A stretch of 64,000 nucleotides of DNA from Cryptomeria japonica (Eukaryota; Streptophyta; Pinopsida; Cupressales; Cupressaceae). The DNA lies in NCBI RefSeq assembly GCF_030272615.1, contig NC_081415.1, positions 105,289,796 to 105,353,795 of the forward strand, written 5' to 3'. The notes beneath the pieces are model-generated. The model was not told where the DNA came from. It worked only from the letters and a program-made list of their open reading frames with translations, and made no database searches. The translations under genes and the position numbers were made by a program. Positions within the stretch are counted from its first letter, which is position 1. Each line of letters starts with the position of its first letter. Of this stretch, positions 1 through 12,957 are shown one piece after another.

Positions 1-1270
1 GCAGTTGAGTTCGGTTAGTTAGTTTATGCTGTATGTTGATGATCAGTGTTTGTGGATTAAAGGGTTTGTAGAGTGATATCTCTAGTTGATTGAGTGCAAG
101 TGTTAGGGGTCCGCATGAAGATTTGAGTGAGTTATGAGTATCGGTGTTGTGGGCAGTTCTTCAGTTGTTCAGTATTGCTAGTGCTCGATTTTTTGATCTG
201 CAATGTTTCGCATTGTAATATCCTGGTTTGCGGATTTGGAATTATGTTTGGGATGTTCTCGTGTGCCTTCAATTCAGGTGGTTCGTGATTTGGTGCTTTG
301 CAAGTTATTTTTCCAGGTTGACAGTCAGTTCAGTTAATGTTGTTGAAGTTCAGTATAATGATGACGATGATTCTAGTAGTTTGAGTTGGTGCGGATGTTG
401 CTGTGGTAATTCATGATGCTTGTGGATGTTTCTAGATCATGTGATATTCGTGTTGGTGGTCCGCATTGATCGGTGAGTGCGTTATGATGATTTTTTTTAG
501 TTCGATGGTATTCTTCATGTTCTTGGCCAACATGGTGATTGTAGCATGTTGGATGTTTGATGCATAATTCTTGGAGATGTTTCATATTTGAGGTGGTGAT
601 TTTGGTCCTTGCTATGTCTTAGCCAACATTGTTTTGGTCCGCATGTGATATTGTAGTGTGTATGGCTATATTTTTGTAATTAGGTGATATGTGTTGAGCC
701 GACCTTGATGATATTGGTCCAAGGTTGATGTCATGTATAAATAAGTGTAATATCTTTGTAATTGAGTGTGCTATGGATGTGCGAATGTGTGAATAATGTA
801 TTAATCATTTGGTAGTAGAGAAAAAGTGTGGAGAAGTGTGAGAGATACTATGTGCTTAACCGGAACTGTAACTAGGCATTAGGAGATGCTATTTCTCAGT
901 TCATGATCTTCTGGAAGTTATCCGAATTTGTTTGTAAGGCAGTAAGCCTTCCCAGGGTTGTAGCCCCTTCTTTGTTGTTTTTGAGCAGTGAGCTCTAGGC
1001 AGTGTGCCTGAGTGCATGTGCATTCCCCATTGTAATATTTCATATACTTCTAACAGGGTATCATCATATTGTGGGTAGGTTCCCACCGTGGTTTTTCCCT
1101 TGATCGGGTTTTCCACGTCAAAAATCTTGGTGTTACGTGTATTCATGTTGTGTTGTTGATATATGCTTTCACTGTTAATTATCATAGCTGAGATTATTGT
1201 AAGTTGTTGTAAAATTTGGAGACAATGGATTCACCCTCCCCTCCCCTCCCTCTCAGTTGTTTGCCCTATT
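1..1270 (+). mobile_element. Copia-type LTR, 3' part (family of 38945-41917)
   Basis: The window opens inside an LTR. The stretch at about 845-1265 follows the same order of motifs as the LTRs at 38945 and 40697: 'cttaaccggaactgta', 'aggagatgctat', a 'gtgggtaggt' box, 'gggttttccacgt' and a C-rich tail ending 'ctctcagttgt'. A TATA-like 'gtataaataag' lies near 735. The exact 3' end is uncertain by about 10 bases. It abuts a minus-strand gag-like remnant that it appears to have interrupted. No primer-binding site follows it, so it is either a 3' LTR or a truncated copy. Confidence 0.6.
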
Positions 1271-1852
1271 TTCATCAAAATCTGTTTCACTACATGACCA
1301 TACATTATCGCAAGGTGATTTCTTACCAATGAATTTTAGAGCTGTCCCATGCGAAGTAATATAGGTGGAATCCACATCCTTGTGTAGCTGATCAATCAGA
1401 GTAGAAATTGCAAACTTTGTGGAAGCATCTTCCTCCACCTTGTGGCTGCCATGAAGATCCATGCGTTCCTCACTTGAGGCTGTAATTGTTGCTTCTTGTT
1501 TGTTCATATCCTCTTGAACTTGCCCTTCTTTTGACTTTGATTGAGATTCTAATTCAAAATTCATTTCTTCTTTTCTTTTTCTTATGTAATATCTGTCAAA
1601 AGATTTGGTAGCCTTGACCTACTCAGGTTCACTTAAATATTCATCAAAAATTATGATAACCTCCTCATTCACAGGAATAGTCAACCTTGACAAATTTTGA
1701 TATTCTTGAAATGCTAGAAGATTCTTCCTTTTTTGATATCTGTTATACCACTTAGCAATTTTAGTGGCAGCAATTTCATTTTCCCGTTCTTCCATTTCTA
1801 TAATCATCTCTGACATCTCCCTTTTCTCTATTTTTGTAAACAACCTCATCAT
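1253..1852 (-). pseudogene. Gag-like remnant with an IQ-like segment
   Basis: Two minus-strand open segments (1852-1619, 77 codons; 1564-1253, 103 codons) lie directly downstream of a primer-binding site at 1875-1886, where gag would start. The first is charged and carries 'AATKIAKWYNRYQKRK', which resembles an IQ calmodulin-binding helix. The second is acidic and Ser/Thr-rich. No zinc knuckle, protease or other pol motif is visible. The coding sequence is cut off by the LTR ending near 1270. It may instead be a captured host fragment carried by a non-autonomous element. Function is unknown. Confidence 0.35.
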
Positions 1853-1874
1853 CCCACAGGCTGGGAGGATTTTG

Positions 1875-1886
1875 GCTTTGATACCA
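1875..1886 (-). promoter_or_regulatory. Retrotransposon primer-binding site
   Basis: The minus strand reads TGGTATCAAAGC, one base from the usual Copia primer site complementary to the initiator tRNA-Met 3' end. An LTR-like 'tgtaagatccctg' begins two bases further right at 1888, as expected for the 5' LTR of a minus-strand element. Confidence 0.6.
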
Positions 1887-1887
1887 C

Positions 1888-4382
1888 TGTAAGATCCCTG
1901 CCAATTCTATACTGAATTTTTTTCTGAGTTTATTTGCTGTTGATTGAAGTTTAGAATGGTTCCTTGAGGTTATGTGCTTAAGTTTATTGTCAATGCTTGC
2001 TCAAAGTTTAAGTGTGACAGAATAGCAAAGATAATGACACTTTGAACTACAAAATGAATGAATATAATTGACTGATAAATAAATCAGAGTTCTGATTTTA
2101 ATGAACAACAATGTAAATACTTCCAAAACTAAGGATTCTAATTATTCAGGACAACAAGTAGCATACTAGGAAAGATGCTTTTTATTGATAGAACTGGTGA
2201 ATCTAGCAATACATGAATCTCTTGATGGTGCCAATACCTCCAATGAGGTTTATTTGCATCTACTATAATTATCAAAAACAATTATGGGAAAAATAAATAG
2301 TTCTGCTACAATTCCTTTCAGGCTCCCAGGCAAGATCATTGAATTTGACCCATTTTGCACATTTAATTGTTGATAGCAATCACATATGCCATAATAAACC
2401 CGAAGGAAAGATTTATAAGCTGTTTACTTGTGATGTCCCCATCTAAACAATAAAAAATATGATAATGCCGCTCTAAAATAGAATTTAATAATAAATAATA
2501 ATACAAATATATATATATATATATAACCAAATAAATCAATAAAATGAACTAAATAAAATCTTAATAATAATAAACCAGATTTAATATATAATCTATATTT
2601 ATTAATTATTAATATTAATTTCATATTCATCAAATAATAATATAAATTTTACAATATTATATTATTACAAAACACAAATAAACAGTTTTCACCGGTTCCT
2701 TGAGCTTGATTGCTGCTGCTATCTATGAGTATCTAGCATATGAAATGGTAATCTTTGTGGCAGACCAGATCTGACACATGTCAGAATGGTCTCCCTTGCA
2801 ATAATATAAAGTCTTTCCAAACTGTTCTAAAGTGAAATACGAACTACTCAATGAGCCACATCAACTCTTGTCTCCATTCACAGGCATATCATTTCCTCTG
2901 CTGCCAATATAATAATCTTCAGAAATATTATTGCCCACACTCAATTATTCATTTGATGCTATCTTGACAAGTCCGATTAGTGATGAAGACTTTTATTAAT
3001 TAAAGAATAGCAATCTGCATTAAGACAATGCTAATCATATGATTAGTCAGCGATGATTGAGAAAGCAACAAATCGTTAAGGTATAGCACCTTGAGCATTA
3101 CGGAGTATGTGATGAAAAGACACGTATTATGGGGGAGTGATTACAAGAACTAGTGATAACAACGATTATGATTCTTTGATCAAGCAAATTGACAATTATG
3201 AAAGAAGTCGGTTATGGATAGGGATGACTCATCGAATCCAAAGGATGCTACCTTTCAGTTTGAAGGGGTATAAGATGCAAGTTCAACACATTCTACCAGG
3301 GGAGGATATACACAAACTACAAGAGGAATATAATAGAAGGACAACATCGATTTATATGTTAATCAGTTTACGGCAATGACATAAACCCATTCCATCATGG
3401 AGGATTATGGGATTGTTCTAAGGGAACTTACAGTAGAGTGCGTAGGCTGTCAAGGAGGAATTATGTAAGGCTGCGCCTGCATACAATCAGCAATTGTTTC
3501 AGAAATAAGACATCGAAGACCAGTTAACCCCATCTATCGATTACTACACCTCAGTCGACTATGACATGAAGATATACAATTATAGGTGAATGACACGATC
3601 GATATAGAAACAACGATTTGAGGCAAAGGATTCATATTATTGTGGCATCGATCTGACAAATCGATAATCAGGAGTAATAACTAATAAAGTATGAGAAAGC
3701 GAAAACAAATGATTAAGATGTGTGCTTAGTTTCATGATGGGAAGGCATGGTTGTTGGAAGGAAGAAATAGAAGGTACAAAATGGGTGGTGTATGTGTGGG
3801 AGGATAATCGTTATTTACATCTAATGGTAAAAGGGTTGTCAATAAAATATCAGATGAAGTGACAACAAGAGATTCAGATTATGTATCATCTACTCATAAG
3901 AAGCTATCCAGATAAGTCTATCCTCTAAACTATTCTCAGAATTTTAAGCTAAAAATTATAAGAAAATATACTTAATTTTGATAAAGTTTTATTTATTAAT
4001 ATATTACAACTCTAATTTTAAGTAAATAATGTCGTTTCAGGACTAAATTTTAGCAGATCCTAATTGGGAACATTACATTACTACTGCTGACAATGAATTT
4101 CTAACAAATTTGAAACCCTATCTGCTGATGAATTAATTATTTGGCACTCCAGGTGCCTCCAAGGTGTATGCCCTGCCCTAGGAAGCCACGTAGGAGATGG
4201 AAATGAATATGGGAGCCTTCAATGGCATCTAAAAACTGATCAATTCGCTGTCACCAATCTGATAATGCTGCTACAGGTCTGATTTTGATGCACAGAAGAA
4301 TTCCTCTGAAGAAGTTATGTGATTTGGGGTTGCGTCCAAACTCACCTCCCTCTGAGAAGTTTTCGTTTCCCAAGGTGGATCT
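1888..4382. repeat. LTR-like AT-rich sequence, no genes recognised
   Basis: It starts at the LTR boundary (1888). A second LTR-like start 'tgtgatgtcccc' lies at 2429, and matching inverted ends occur at 4066-4077 ('gggaacattaca') and near 5345 ('ggggacattaca'). It contains an AT microsatellite at about 2508-2524. Short open frames here have no recognisable domains. The LTR assignment rests only on the terminal motifs. Confidence 0.35.
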
Positions 4383-4390
4383 GCTGCTGG

Positions 4391-4832
4391 CTAAGTCACT
4401 AGGTTCGGCCGAATTTCTTCCTTGAAGTTCGAAATTCGACGAACTTTAAAACAAAGTATAAAATTTGTTCAAACTCGTACATTGAAAAAAGTTAATATTT
4501 TTTAATCGCGATTTTAGGGTTTTTTTTATAAATGAGCGCTGAAAACCCACAGTCTTCAGTCTGCCGTAAGTCGTCGCTGGAGAAGTGTGGAAGCTGAAGG
4601 AAGTTGTGGTAGTCTGCAATAGTGTGTGATAGTGTTCGAAGAAGCTCGTGTTCGACGTAGTGAGTTCGCCTCTGTTGCCGTGTTCAACGCTTTATTTATT
4701 AAAATTTTAAAAAAATTACATATGGCAAATTTAATTCGGATTTTATACATTTCGAATTTTTTCCTTGTCGAACTTCATTCGAATTTTCAAAGCTGTCGAA
4801 CTTCGAATTCGAATTCGAACCTGGTGACTTAG
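4391..4832. mobile_element. hAT-like MITE, 442 bp
   Basis: The termini are inverted repeats: the left end reads CTAAGTCACTAGGTTCG and the right end, on the other strand, CTAAGTCACCAGGTTCG (16 of 17 match). Similarity continues inward through 'gaagttcg'-type motifs. The same 8 bases, GCTGCTGG, flank both sides (4383-4390 and 4833-4840). An 8-bp duplication with short TIRs points to the hAT superfamily. There is no transposase reading frame, so it is a non-autonomous MITE. The interior is AT-rich with clustered 'ttcgaa' motifs. Confidence 0.75.
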
Positions 4833-4840
4833 GCTGCTGG

Positions 4841-7129
4841 TATGAACTTGCAGAGCTCAATTCCAAATAGAAGCTGTAAACATAATAGTCGTGAATGCCA
4901 AAAAGCTGCCGTACAACTCCCTTTATGCTTCTCAAAACCCCACGACCAAATTAGGGTTCTCATGTTCCCATATCTAAGGGAATATTCTTTCTACTTAGGC
5001 CTCCAATTTGAGGGTCCAATTCAACTTTAAATCTTGCCCACTTTTTATAAAGAAACAGCTTGCCTAGGTAGGTGTGCCAAGGTAACTTTAAGACTTTTAA
5101 GTTGAAATTATATAATCTTCCTTTATAAAGTTACTTTAATAAAATATTTCTATTTTTAGAATCAAGTAACTTTATAATGAAATATCATAAAGTACAAATG
5201 AAATAAGTTATCCAAGACCAAAAATGACTAAGTATGGATCCCTTTGGTAGCATTAACATCTCCTGTCCACTGAATTTCACCTGTGGAGGTGGCTAACAGG
5301 CAAATCGATGCTCTTGAGTGATCACTAGGAAAGTGGGGACATTACAGCATGCCCTTGCACAGAAATTGTGCAGCTTCTTTCAATGCAAGAGTTAAGATTT
5401 GCTTAAATATATTTTAACATGGCAGCTTATCTCATGATCTAAAGCTTCTTAAGACAGGTATCCTGTGGGAAATGCAACTTGTCAAATCAGCTAATTACAG
5501 GGATGATTGTTGAAAGCTAAAGTGGTTTATTTAACTGCAAAACTCATTCGACAGTCACTTCAAGCAAATCAACTTTTTAAAATTTAAAGCACTGTAACTG
5601 CAAGGTGCATCTCCTGACCCCTGAAATTAGGTACAGTTTCTGGCATGTCTGGGAGATGTTATAACAACTCTAGCCATCTTCAGGTGTCTCCAGGGATGTC
5701 CCTGAACTTAAAGGAAAAAACATGTATAAATAAAAACAGAAAAACTTACCATTGTCTGCCAAAACCCTAAAATTTGGAAAAAAATTAACCCGACAACAAC
5801 ATCTAAGATCCAAAATCCAAAATCAAACTCCAATTTCTTTTTTAAGCAGTAGCTAAGAAGGAGATACTGGGATTTCTAAAAAGGAACAGGTTGACCCTTC
5901 TGCAAAGAATTTGTGGGCTTTTTGAATTGGGAATATAGGATAAAAACAGTACAGTAATAAAGCAATGTGATAGCTGGATGGAAAAAATTGTCTTCCATGT
6001 GTGATAAATCTCATGTTTACCTTTTTTTGAATACCTTTTGTTGAAGAAACCAATAAATTGACTGCTATGTCACTTTCTGAGTCAAGAGGGCAATGTGATC
6101 AATGAAGAAAGTCTAGGAGTCAAGAATATGCAAAAGTTTGAGAACATACAAAAGTAATCACAGACGTGGACTGAGTAAAATTAGCTAAGGATAAGGAAAA
6201 ATATAAATAAAGAAGAACCCAAAAACATTACAATCTCATTTTTAATTCTGTGGATGCATATATAAAAGATACATCATAAACTGACAACTGGAATTCAAAC
6301 CAAATTATATTGGATGCAAATCAACCACCATACTTCTGGCATTGGGAAATATTGATAGAATATAGTCTGTTTAGTTTAATTAATAATTTGCTATTTAGAT
6401 TAACCTATCTTCAAGATCTAAAGCATTGGGCTCTGTTTTTCAATAAGAGTTTTAAAAACAGATAAGTCAAGTCCATTGCAGCAAAAACCATAGTAGTGTT
6501 ACATTTATGCAGCATATTGGAAGTGTAAATGGAATAAAATTACATGGGTTTTAGAATGGGAAAAGAATGGCAAATTTGATCTCAGTTTTTATTAAAAATG
6601 TGAAAAAAGGGGTTTTTTTTCCTCAAAGAAACCCAGGTTTGATCAGGTCAAGTCTGTGCCTGTTTTGCTTGACATGTACCAGCACAGGTTGAATGCAGTT
6701 AATTGCATTTTATTCTCATTTCATGCTTCTATGGCAAGAACCATGCTGAATGAATTCTCCAATCTTCCCACCCAATTTTCTGGTCCCCCCATCTTGGGAA
6801 CGATCCATTGTGAAAACTCCAAGCCCAGGGGAGGCCGTGATCTTCTTCCTTTCCCAAATCCACCTACTCTTCCTCATTACAAAATTTCAGATTGATCATA
6901 TCCAAATATCAAGCCAACAAAGCAAGGAGGAACTGTATAATTTCCTCTAATATGACACCCATTGAACCATTCTAGTGCCAGTGACCAACAAAGAAAGAGA
7001 ATGGGTGCTACTTAATATAGATGCAACACAAAGTCTCGTTCACAATATAGATGAAATGGAAAAAAAAATCTGTGGATCTTGAAAGATAGAGCCTTAACTT
7101 GAATATTCATGGATGCACATCATGGTCCA
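4841..7129. other. Intergenic, nothing recognised
   Basis: AT-rich sequence without a recognisable coding domain, LTR pair or tandem repeat. One 'ggggacattaca' LTR-type terminus lies near 5345. Open frames in it are short and lack known motifs. Confidence 0.5.
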
Positions 7130-7379
7130 TGATCACTCAGAACTTGGGTAAAAAATAATTGGAACCTTACTAGTTCTGTGGAAATCCTTATAATGCCAAA
7201 GAGGTATTCCATGGTTGTTTTCATCTCTAATCAAGGAATACCACTCTTCAGGGAGGACCCTGAGTAATCCGAGCTTCTTTCTGAAGCATTAGGCACCTGT
7301 GTTCAACACCACTAAAGATCTTCCAAGCATAGTTATAGTGGTCTCCCTCTTCTCCCAAGTCTATATTGGCAACAAGCTT
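7130..7379 (-). pseudogene. Frameshifted fragment of an unrecognised gene
   Basis: On the minus strand a good splice acceptor ('ttttctgcag') at about 7380-7389 precedes an open frame of about 43 codons containing 'LGEEGDHYNYAWKIFSG' and 'CLMLQKEARITQGPP'. The frame then hits TGA near 7250. One base out of frame it continues as 'EEWYSLIRDENNHGIPLW', so a single-base shift separates two plausibly contiguous coding halves. Residue composition looks like a folded soluble protein rather than repeat DNA. I do not recognise the family. It is more likely a captured or relict exon than a working gene. Confidence 0.35.
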
Positions 7380-8819
7380 GCCTGCAGAAAATAGAATCAG
7401 TAATTGAATGATATGACACAACCTTTGTATTCACCAATGTATTATGAACTATGCCTCCATATGTATTAATACTGACTTGGAAAAACCTCTAGTGGATCAA
7501 ATGGTTTTGGACATGGAAGGCATTGATTGGGAGCATTCTTTGGATAAAAAATATCCCTTTATGGGGTTGGTAATGTCGTGAACTTGGGCATCTGGCATGT
7601 TTCTGCTCCACACATACACAACATTCAACAAATAGATATCAAGAGACAAGAACACAAGCAAATCAATCAAAAGAAGATACAACACTTCTAGCAAACCCAC
7701 AACAACCCTCTCAAAATATTAAAATATGAACCCCAGGAAGAGTCTGAATTCCATGAGCATGCTTTAGAAGAGGAAAAACATATGGCAAGCCAAAAGTTCA
7801 AGTCCCAATGGAAAACACGTTTGCAGGATTTACCTATATGGAAGAAAATGAAATTCATGATACTTTTGAAAACTCAAATTCTTAGGCAAAAAATGACAAC
7901 CTGCTGACTCCAAATCAAAATACCCCTCAAAACACAAAAAAACCATAGAGAATGCAATTTCAATCTCATCCATATCCAATGACTACAAGAAATATAGGAG
8001 AAAGAAGAAAAGCTAAAAATTATTCTAAGGATCTCATTTGGGTGCCAAGCTTATCATGTGAACTAAAGCACATACCAATCGCTCAAAAGATGTTAAAAAT
8101 AACAAAGGATGCATAGAAACATAGGAGAATCTAGCACAAGTAAGTCTGTGGAAAATTTGATCCCAATTTGGATGCCAAAAGCCACCTGAAGCCCATAAAT
8201 CAATGAGAAACCCTCCATAACATCCCCATCTTATGAAGTTCATATCAAGAGTATCAGAGGATTGACAGCAACTAATGAAGCCTCTCCCTAAGAGATCTAA
8301 GTCTTGCAGAAAAAGTAGATATAATGTGCTTCAAGAAGTTACTTAAACTGAAACTAATAAGAAACTCAACTTCAAAGGAATTTGGAGCAGCAAACTTGCT
8401 CTTCATCAAACACATACAAAACCATTCATCCACTGGAACCATTATGTATGATATCAAATCCCACCAAGGCATTTCTATAAGATCGAGTGCAACTTCCAGT
8501 GATTCAGAATTTTTGAAGGAAATCACAATAATCAACATATACACAGATATAATCAACAACTTATCTGATTGCATCCAGGTTGATATGCATTTTAATCTTC
8601 TTATCACAGATAATGTCAGCACCATTAGAATAACAATAGAAAAAGGAGGAGTCTTCTTCAACCATAAAATGACTGAATCCTTTAATAATGCGAAAGCGAA
8701 CACAAGTCTCATAAAAGCACACTAGTTTGTTTACATGTGTTCAACAGGTGAAAGGGAAGTAGTTAGATAGCTGAGAAATTGGATCACATCTTTCTCCTTA
8801 CAGACTAGATCAATCCAGT
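7380..8819. other. Intergenic, nothing firm
   Basis: A possible further minus-strand exon follows an acceptor-like 'tgtggagcag' near 7600, but its frame cannot be tied to the fragment at 7130-7379. Overlapping open frames on both strands at 8272-8725 show no domain. Confidence 0.4.
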
Positions 8820-9770
8820 ATGGAGTGTGGAAATCCATGTCCAGAACAATGCTTTCTTAGAACAATGGCCATTTCTCTTGATCATCTCTCCACCAGATCA
8901 ACACAAGACAGACAATTGCTATTTGAAGATACATGGTTAATCTGCAAAGACTTTGAGAAATATGTACAAATTCATGGAAAAACTAAAATATTTCAAAACA
9001 AATGAAAAAATTTGCACAAATTTTCTTGGGAACATTTTCATTGACAGCATACAGGCCAATTAAAAGGTCCAGACTATCCAAATACATATCAGAGAAACTT
9101 GGTTCTCTTTGGAATTAGAAAAACAAGAACACCAAACCATTAGAAAGTAACAACAAACCATTTGTAGACTAATCACTTCAAAAAATGTATCTTTCATGAA
9201 AGAACCTGAGCCCAGTGGATAAAAGTGGGTGTCTCTAATACCAAATTCTTTCATTCTACTATCTGAAACGGAAGATATATAAACATGATTCAACAGATTC
9301 AGAAACCTACTAGAGAATTTCTTTTAAACAGGGAAGACGTTATTAAATACGCTGTTGAATTCTTTCATAGCATTCTCTCCCAACACATCACATAGAAGAG
9401 AGTAATGCAAACTCTTTAAAAAAATAAATTCGAACTGTGATTATGGACAAACAATGCAGCTCTCATACACCCTATCATAGAAAATGGAATTGAAGAAGAT
9501 ATGCTCATCTCTTTTAATTCAGACAAAACTCCTGTGCTAGATGGTTTCATGACTTTATTCTTCCAAGAATCTTTGGAATTCCTCAAAGAAGACTCACTTT
9601 TGGTGGTAACTTCAGCAAGAAAGAACAAACAAATAGACATCATAATACTAGTCTTGATAGGCAAAATCACCCAAGCTCATAAATTGGAGCAGTGCAGTTC
9701 AACCGTCCTATGCAACGTGGTCTACAAAGTCATCTGTAAAAACATAGCTTGATGCTTCAAATCCCTTGTA
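8820..9770 (+). pseudogene. LINE-1-type pol remnant (endonuclease tail and RT start)
   Basis: Two pieces in the order expected for an L1-clade ORF2 are visible. At about 8850-8990 a segment ending 'LLFEDTWLICKDFEKYVQ' matches the region after the endonuclease, where plant L1 proteins carry an F-x-FE-x-x-W motif. At 9510-9590 'DKTPVLDGFMTLFFQESL' matches the RT block usually seen as DK-x-PGPDG. It continues at 9640-9750 with 'VLCNVVYKVICKNIA', the LCN-V-YK block. The frames are broken between and after these blocks, and the catalytic FADD block and the 3' end are absent. It is a dead, 3'-truncated copy. Confidence 0.7.
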
Positions 9771-11032
9771 ATCAAGATGATTTCACCTTAGCGTCTATTT
9801 GAGTTCATCATTCTCCGTTATCTTCCCTGATTCTTCACCATTTTTTGCCACTAGTTTTGTTGGTTCTTGAGGAAAGCTACTTGTCTTCTCTTTCTTACCC
9901 ACATCTTGATCCTTCTGTTTGTCTTGTAATTCATTGGTGCAATCTTCTGTCGATTCTTGACCTTGAATTTCTGTTGGATTTCATTGCGTGTAATATCTTG
10001 CAACGTAACTTCTTTTTCCTACGCCAAAGCTTCATTAACTTATTTTGTACATTAATGTTTACAGTTCCAAAGATTCTAACCAAGGAGAACGAAGAAAATA
10101 TCAAACCCATCCATATCCAAAGCATAAAAGTTTGAATGCAAAACATATTTATTCATAGAGAGCTTCAAATCTTCAAAATTTGAATATCCGTACCCCATAT
10201 TTGACTATCTTTGGAGTACTTTGCTCATATCTGTAGTTTGCCGGCTAATTTCATGTTGATGAAGTTATACATGCTACTGGGGTTTATAGAAACAATAACC
10301 ATTTCTTTTTTAATGCATCCATGAATCTTCCTTCCTTGGAGCTAAAGTGTACATGTACCTACATCCTTCATCGTCTCTTCATTATCCTCTTTTCTTTCTC
10401 TTTCTCGTTATTCCTCTTCTTCTCCATCTCCATCTTCTCCTTTGCTGCCTCCTTCTATTATTTCTTTTGGTGCCCATCTATCTTAGAAAACTTTTTCCAA
10501 TGCACCTAATAAAGAAACACTCTTACACAATGGAACGAACCATTTGCTACCTTCACCTTGTAAGTGCATATAACAATATAATTCCCATTCTCTAAATGAA
10601 CAACTCTTTTAAAATTCAAGTCACCATTCTAATGCATCCCCACTTCCATTATAAATTAGGGGCCCACATTGAAACTAGGATTTCTAAATTTTAACCATAT
10701 ACCCAACTTAGGTCAAATTATTTTGTAATATTTTTGGCCTCGAAAAAAATATACAGATAATAGCCTTTTGATTGATAAATTTTGGTTAGGTTTCCAGAAA
10801 GATAAAAATATCAAAAAGTTTCCTTGATTTATGGCCTAGAAATCGTATTTCTGAAAAATCATAAAATTGCAATAAATAACTTTTTATGATCTAAACCTGT
10901 TTTTGGACTCTAGCTTTCTTGAATTATGCTCCAACTTCAATGAAAAAATTGCAGAAAAATTCATAGTCGTTTGAAAGATATATGTTAATCTTTAAAATTT
11001 AAGGTTTTGTTCTCATCTTTGCCCAAATCATA
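9771..11032. other. Intergenic, nothing recognised
   Basis: No gene or element boundary is recognised. A pyrimidine-rich stretch at about 10370-10470 produces Leu/Phe-rich open frames that are composition artefacts. Confidence 0.5.
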
Positions 11033-11440
11033 GCTTTGATACAACTTGATAAGATCCACATAGACTAATGGAAACAATACAATGTAGAAGATAGATCTCA
11101 CACCACACAAGAGATGTTTGTGGGCCAAGCTGCTCTAATATCTAGTATATGAATATACTCTTGAGGTAGGGTAACACTGTACAATACTCCTTCTGGAAGA
11201 AGCCACTCCACACAATATCTCCAATGGATCCCAAACACTATATCATACTCAAGAGATAGCTTTACAATGATATTCAGCTCCTATATATAAACCTTCTCCT
11301 GATTATATAATGGAGGGGTATCATAATCCTAATGAAAGCTTGCTCATAACCTTGTATAATTAATTACATAAGTTGTCCACATGACCCAATATAACTAACT
11401 TAAAGGATGTGTGCCACATGTCAACAGTTCCATCCACCTA
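11033..11440 (-). mobile_element. Probable LTR with adjacent primer-binding site
   Basis: On the minus strand 11044-11033 reads TTGTATCAAAGC, a decayed initiator-tRNA primer site. To its right an LTR-like 'tgataagatccac' begins near 11048. The following 400 bases hold an internal 'ctcctatatataaacc' box but no coding motif. The outer end of the LTR was not located. Confidence 0.35.
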
Positions 11441-12467
11441 ATACATTATAACATCATTTCCTAGGTACATAGAAGTTCTCTTCTCACTTCTGCTCTTTCT
11501 CTTTCTCTTCACAAATTGGAAAATGTTAAAATGAGTTTGTTTTTTGCTTTTTAGTTGTTTTTGGACCGTTTTAGGTTTAGGTTTGGTTTAAAGGGGTTTT
11601 GGGGTCCTTGTGGCTCCAGCCATCCCCTTTCTTTTTTTAAATGCTGATAAATGCTTGGGCTGAAACGTATCCAAATGTCCCCTAAAAAAATGGATTATCA
11701 AGGACGTTTCCTTTTTGTTAAATTTGGCAACATAAGGGACAGACTTGGGACATTTCCTACCAGTCACCATTTCCCTAAAAGGGGAAGTATCCTTGGGGAG
11801 CATAGCTCTACATCAATCAATCCTTTTTTGCACGGATACTGGTACGGGTACGGATACAAATATGGCTCGTATACCGATATGGCCATTTTCAAGACCCCTA
11901 GTATGGATGTGGCAAGATACAACATTCATAAAAAAATACCAATACACACACACACACAATTGTCTAAGTTATTCAAAGAGATTTTCATCACTTTGGAAGC
12001 AATATGGACACATAATTACTACATATTCCACAATGCTTATATTTAAATATAACATCATCATCAAAATAGAATTTGAATTATTTAAATCGAAATTATAATT
12101 TATACATTCAAGAAATAAAATTAATAAATTTTTTATTTTTAATTTATAAAATTATTATAAATTAAATTCACAATTTAAAATTTAAATGAAATTATTCCAA
12201 CTCAAGTCTATATTTATTTAAAACCTCTTAAATTTAAATTTAACCAAATTTTAATTATATCTTAAACTGGAGGACATACTATAATATTTAAAAAACGTTA
12301 CAAACAATACATGAATTCTTTTGTTTAACATTTAAAAAACATTACAAACAATACAAAATCCAGGAATTCATTTTTTTAACCTAACACGAAGCAGCTGATA
12401 AAATTAAATCCTCCCCAACATGAAGGAATGATATCGCTCCTCCCTCCTCCCTGGTGTCGCTTTGATA
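11441..12467. other. Intergenic, repetitive but unassigned
   Basis: Contains a run of 'tacgggtacggatac'-type short repeats near 11838 and a very AT-rich block at 12040-12380. No coding domain was recognised. Confidence 0.45.
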
Positions 12468-12625
12468 CAGGAATAAAATGCAGCAGAATCTCTGGAAGAA
12501 TTTTGAATGCCACGCTCTCTGGCGTCACTGATAAAACACAGCAAAATTGCTTGAAGAATTTTGAATGCCACTCCTCTCTCAGGAATAAAACATAGGAAAA
12601 AATTCTTTGAAGAATTGAATGCTAT
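12468..12625. repeat. Short tandem repeat, about 3 units
   Basis: About three degenerate units, each with the order 'ggaataaaa(c/t)', 'cagcagaa/cagcaaaa', 'gaagaattttgaatgccac'. The period is roughly 60 bases. It produces no convincing protein. Confidence 0.6.
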
Positions 12626-12926
12626 ATGAGTGCATTCCATAGGGTTTTTAACTTAATAAGTTTTTTAACAAAGAAAAATCAGTTGCCCTTTGATATTTTT
12701 AGAAGTTTTACTGTGTAATGTCCCCTACTAGGTTTAGGCCTGTTTTAACTATAATTAATCTATTTCTATACATTTTGACGTAAAACTAACTTGAGTAGGA
12801 GACAAATCTGTCTTAACATGAATCAAATCAATGATAACATAATCTTCTTCCCGATATTGAATTGATAATTCAATCTAATTTATAGTCTCAGATTTACTTC
12901 TTCATTCAAATTAGTATTTCTATTTC

Positions 12927-12957
<31 letters not shown>

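Noticed and set aside
3137-3379. 80-codon frame with charged composition
   Set aside because: No recognisable family and it sits in LTR-like DNA; not enough to call a gene.
8272-8725. Overlapping frames of 146 and 133 codons on opposite strands
   Set aside because: No domain, no start context and mutual overlap; neither could be favoured as a gene.
10321-10595. Leu/Phe-rich small membrane-like frames
   Set aside because: They derive from a pyrimidine-rich stretch with no splice or promoter context.
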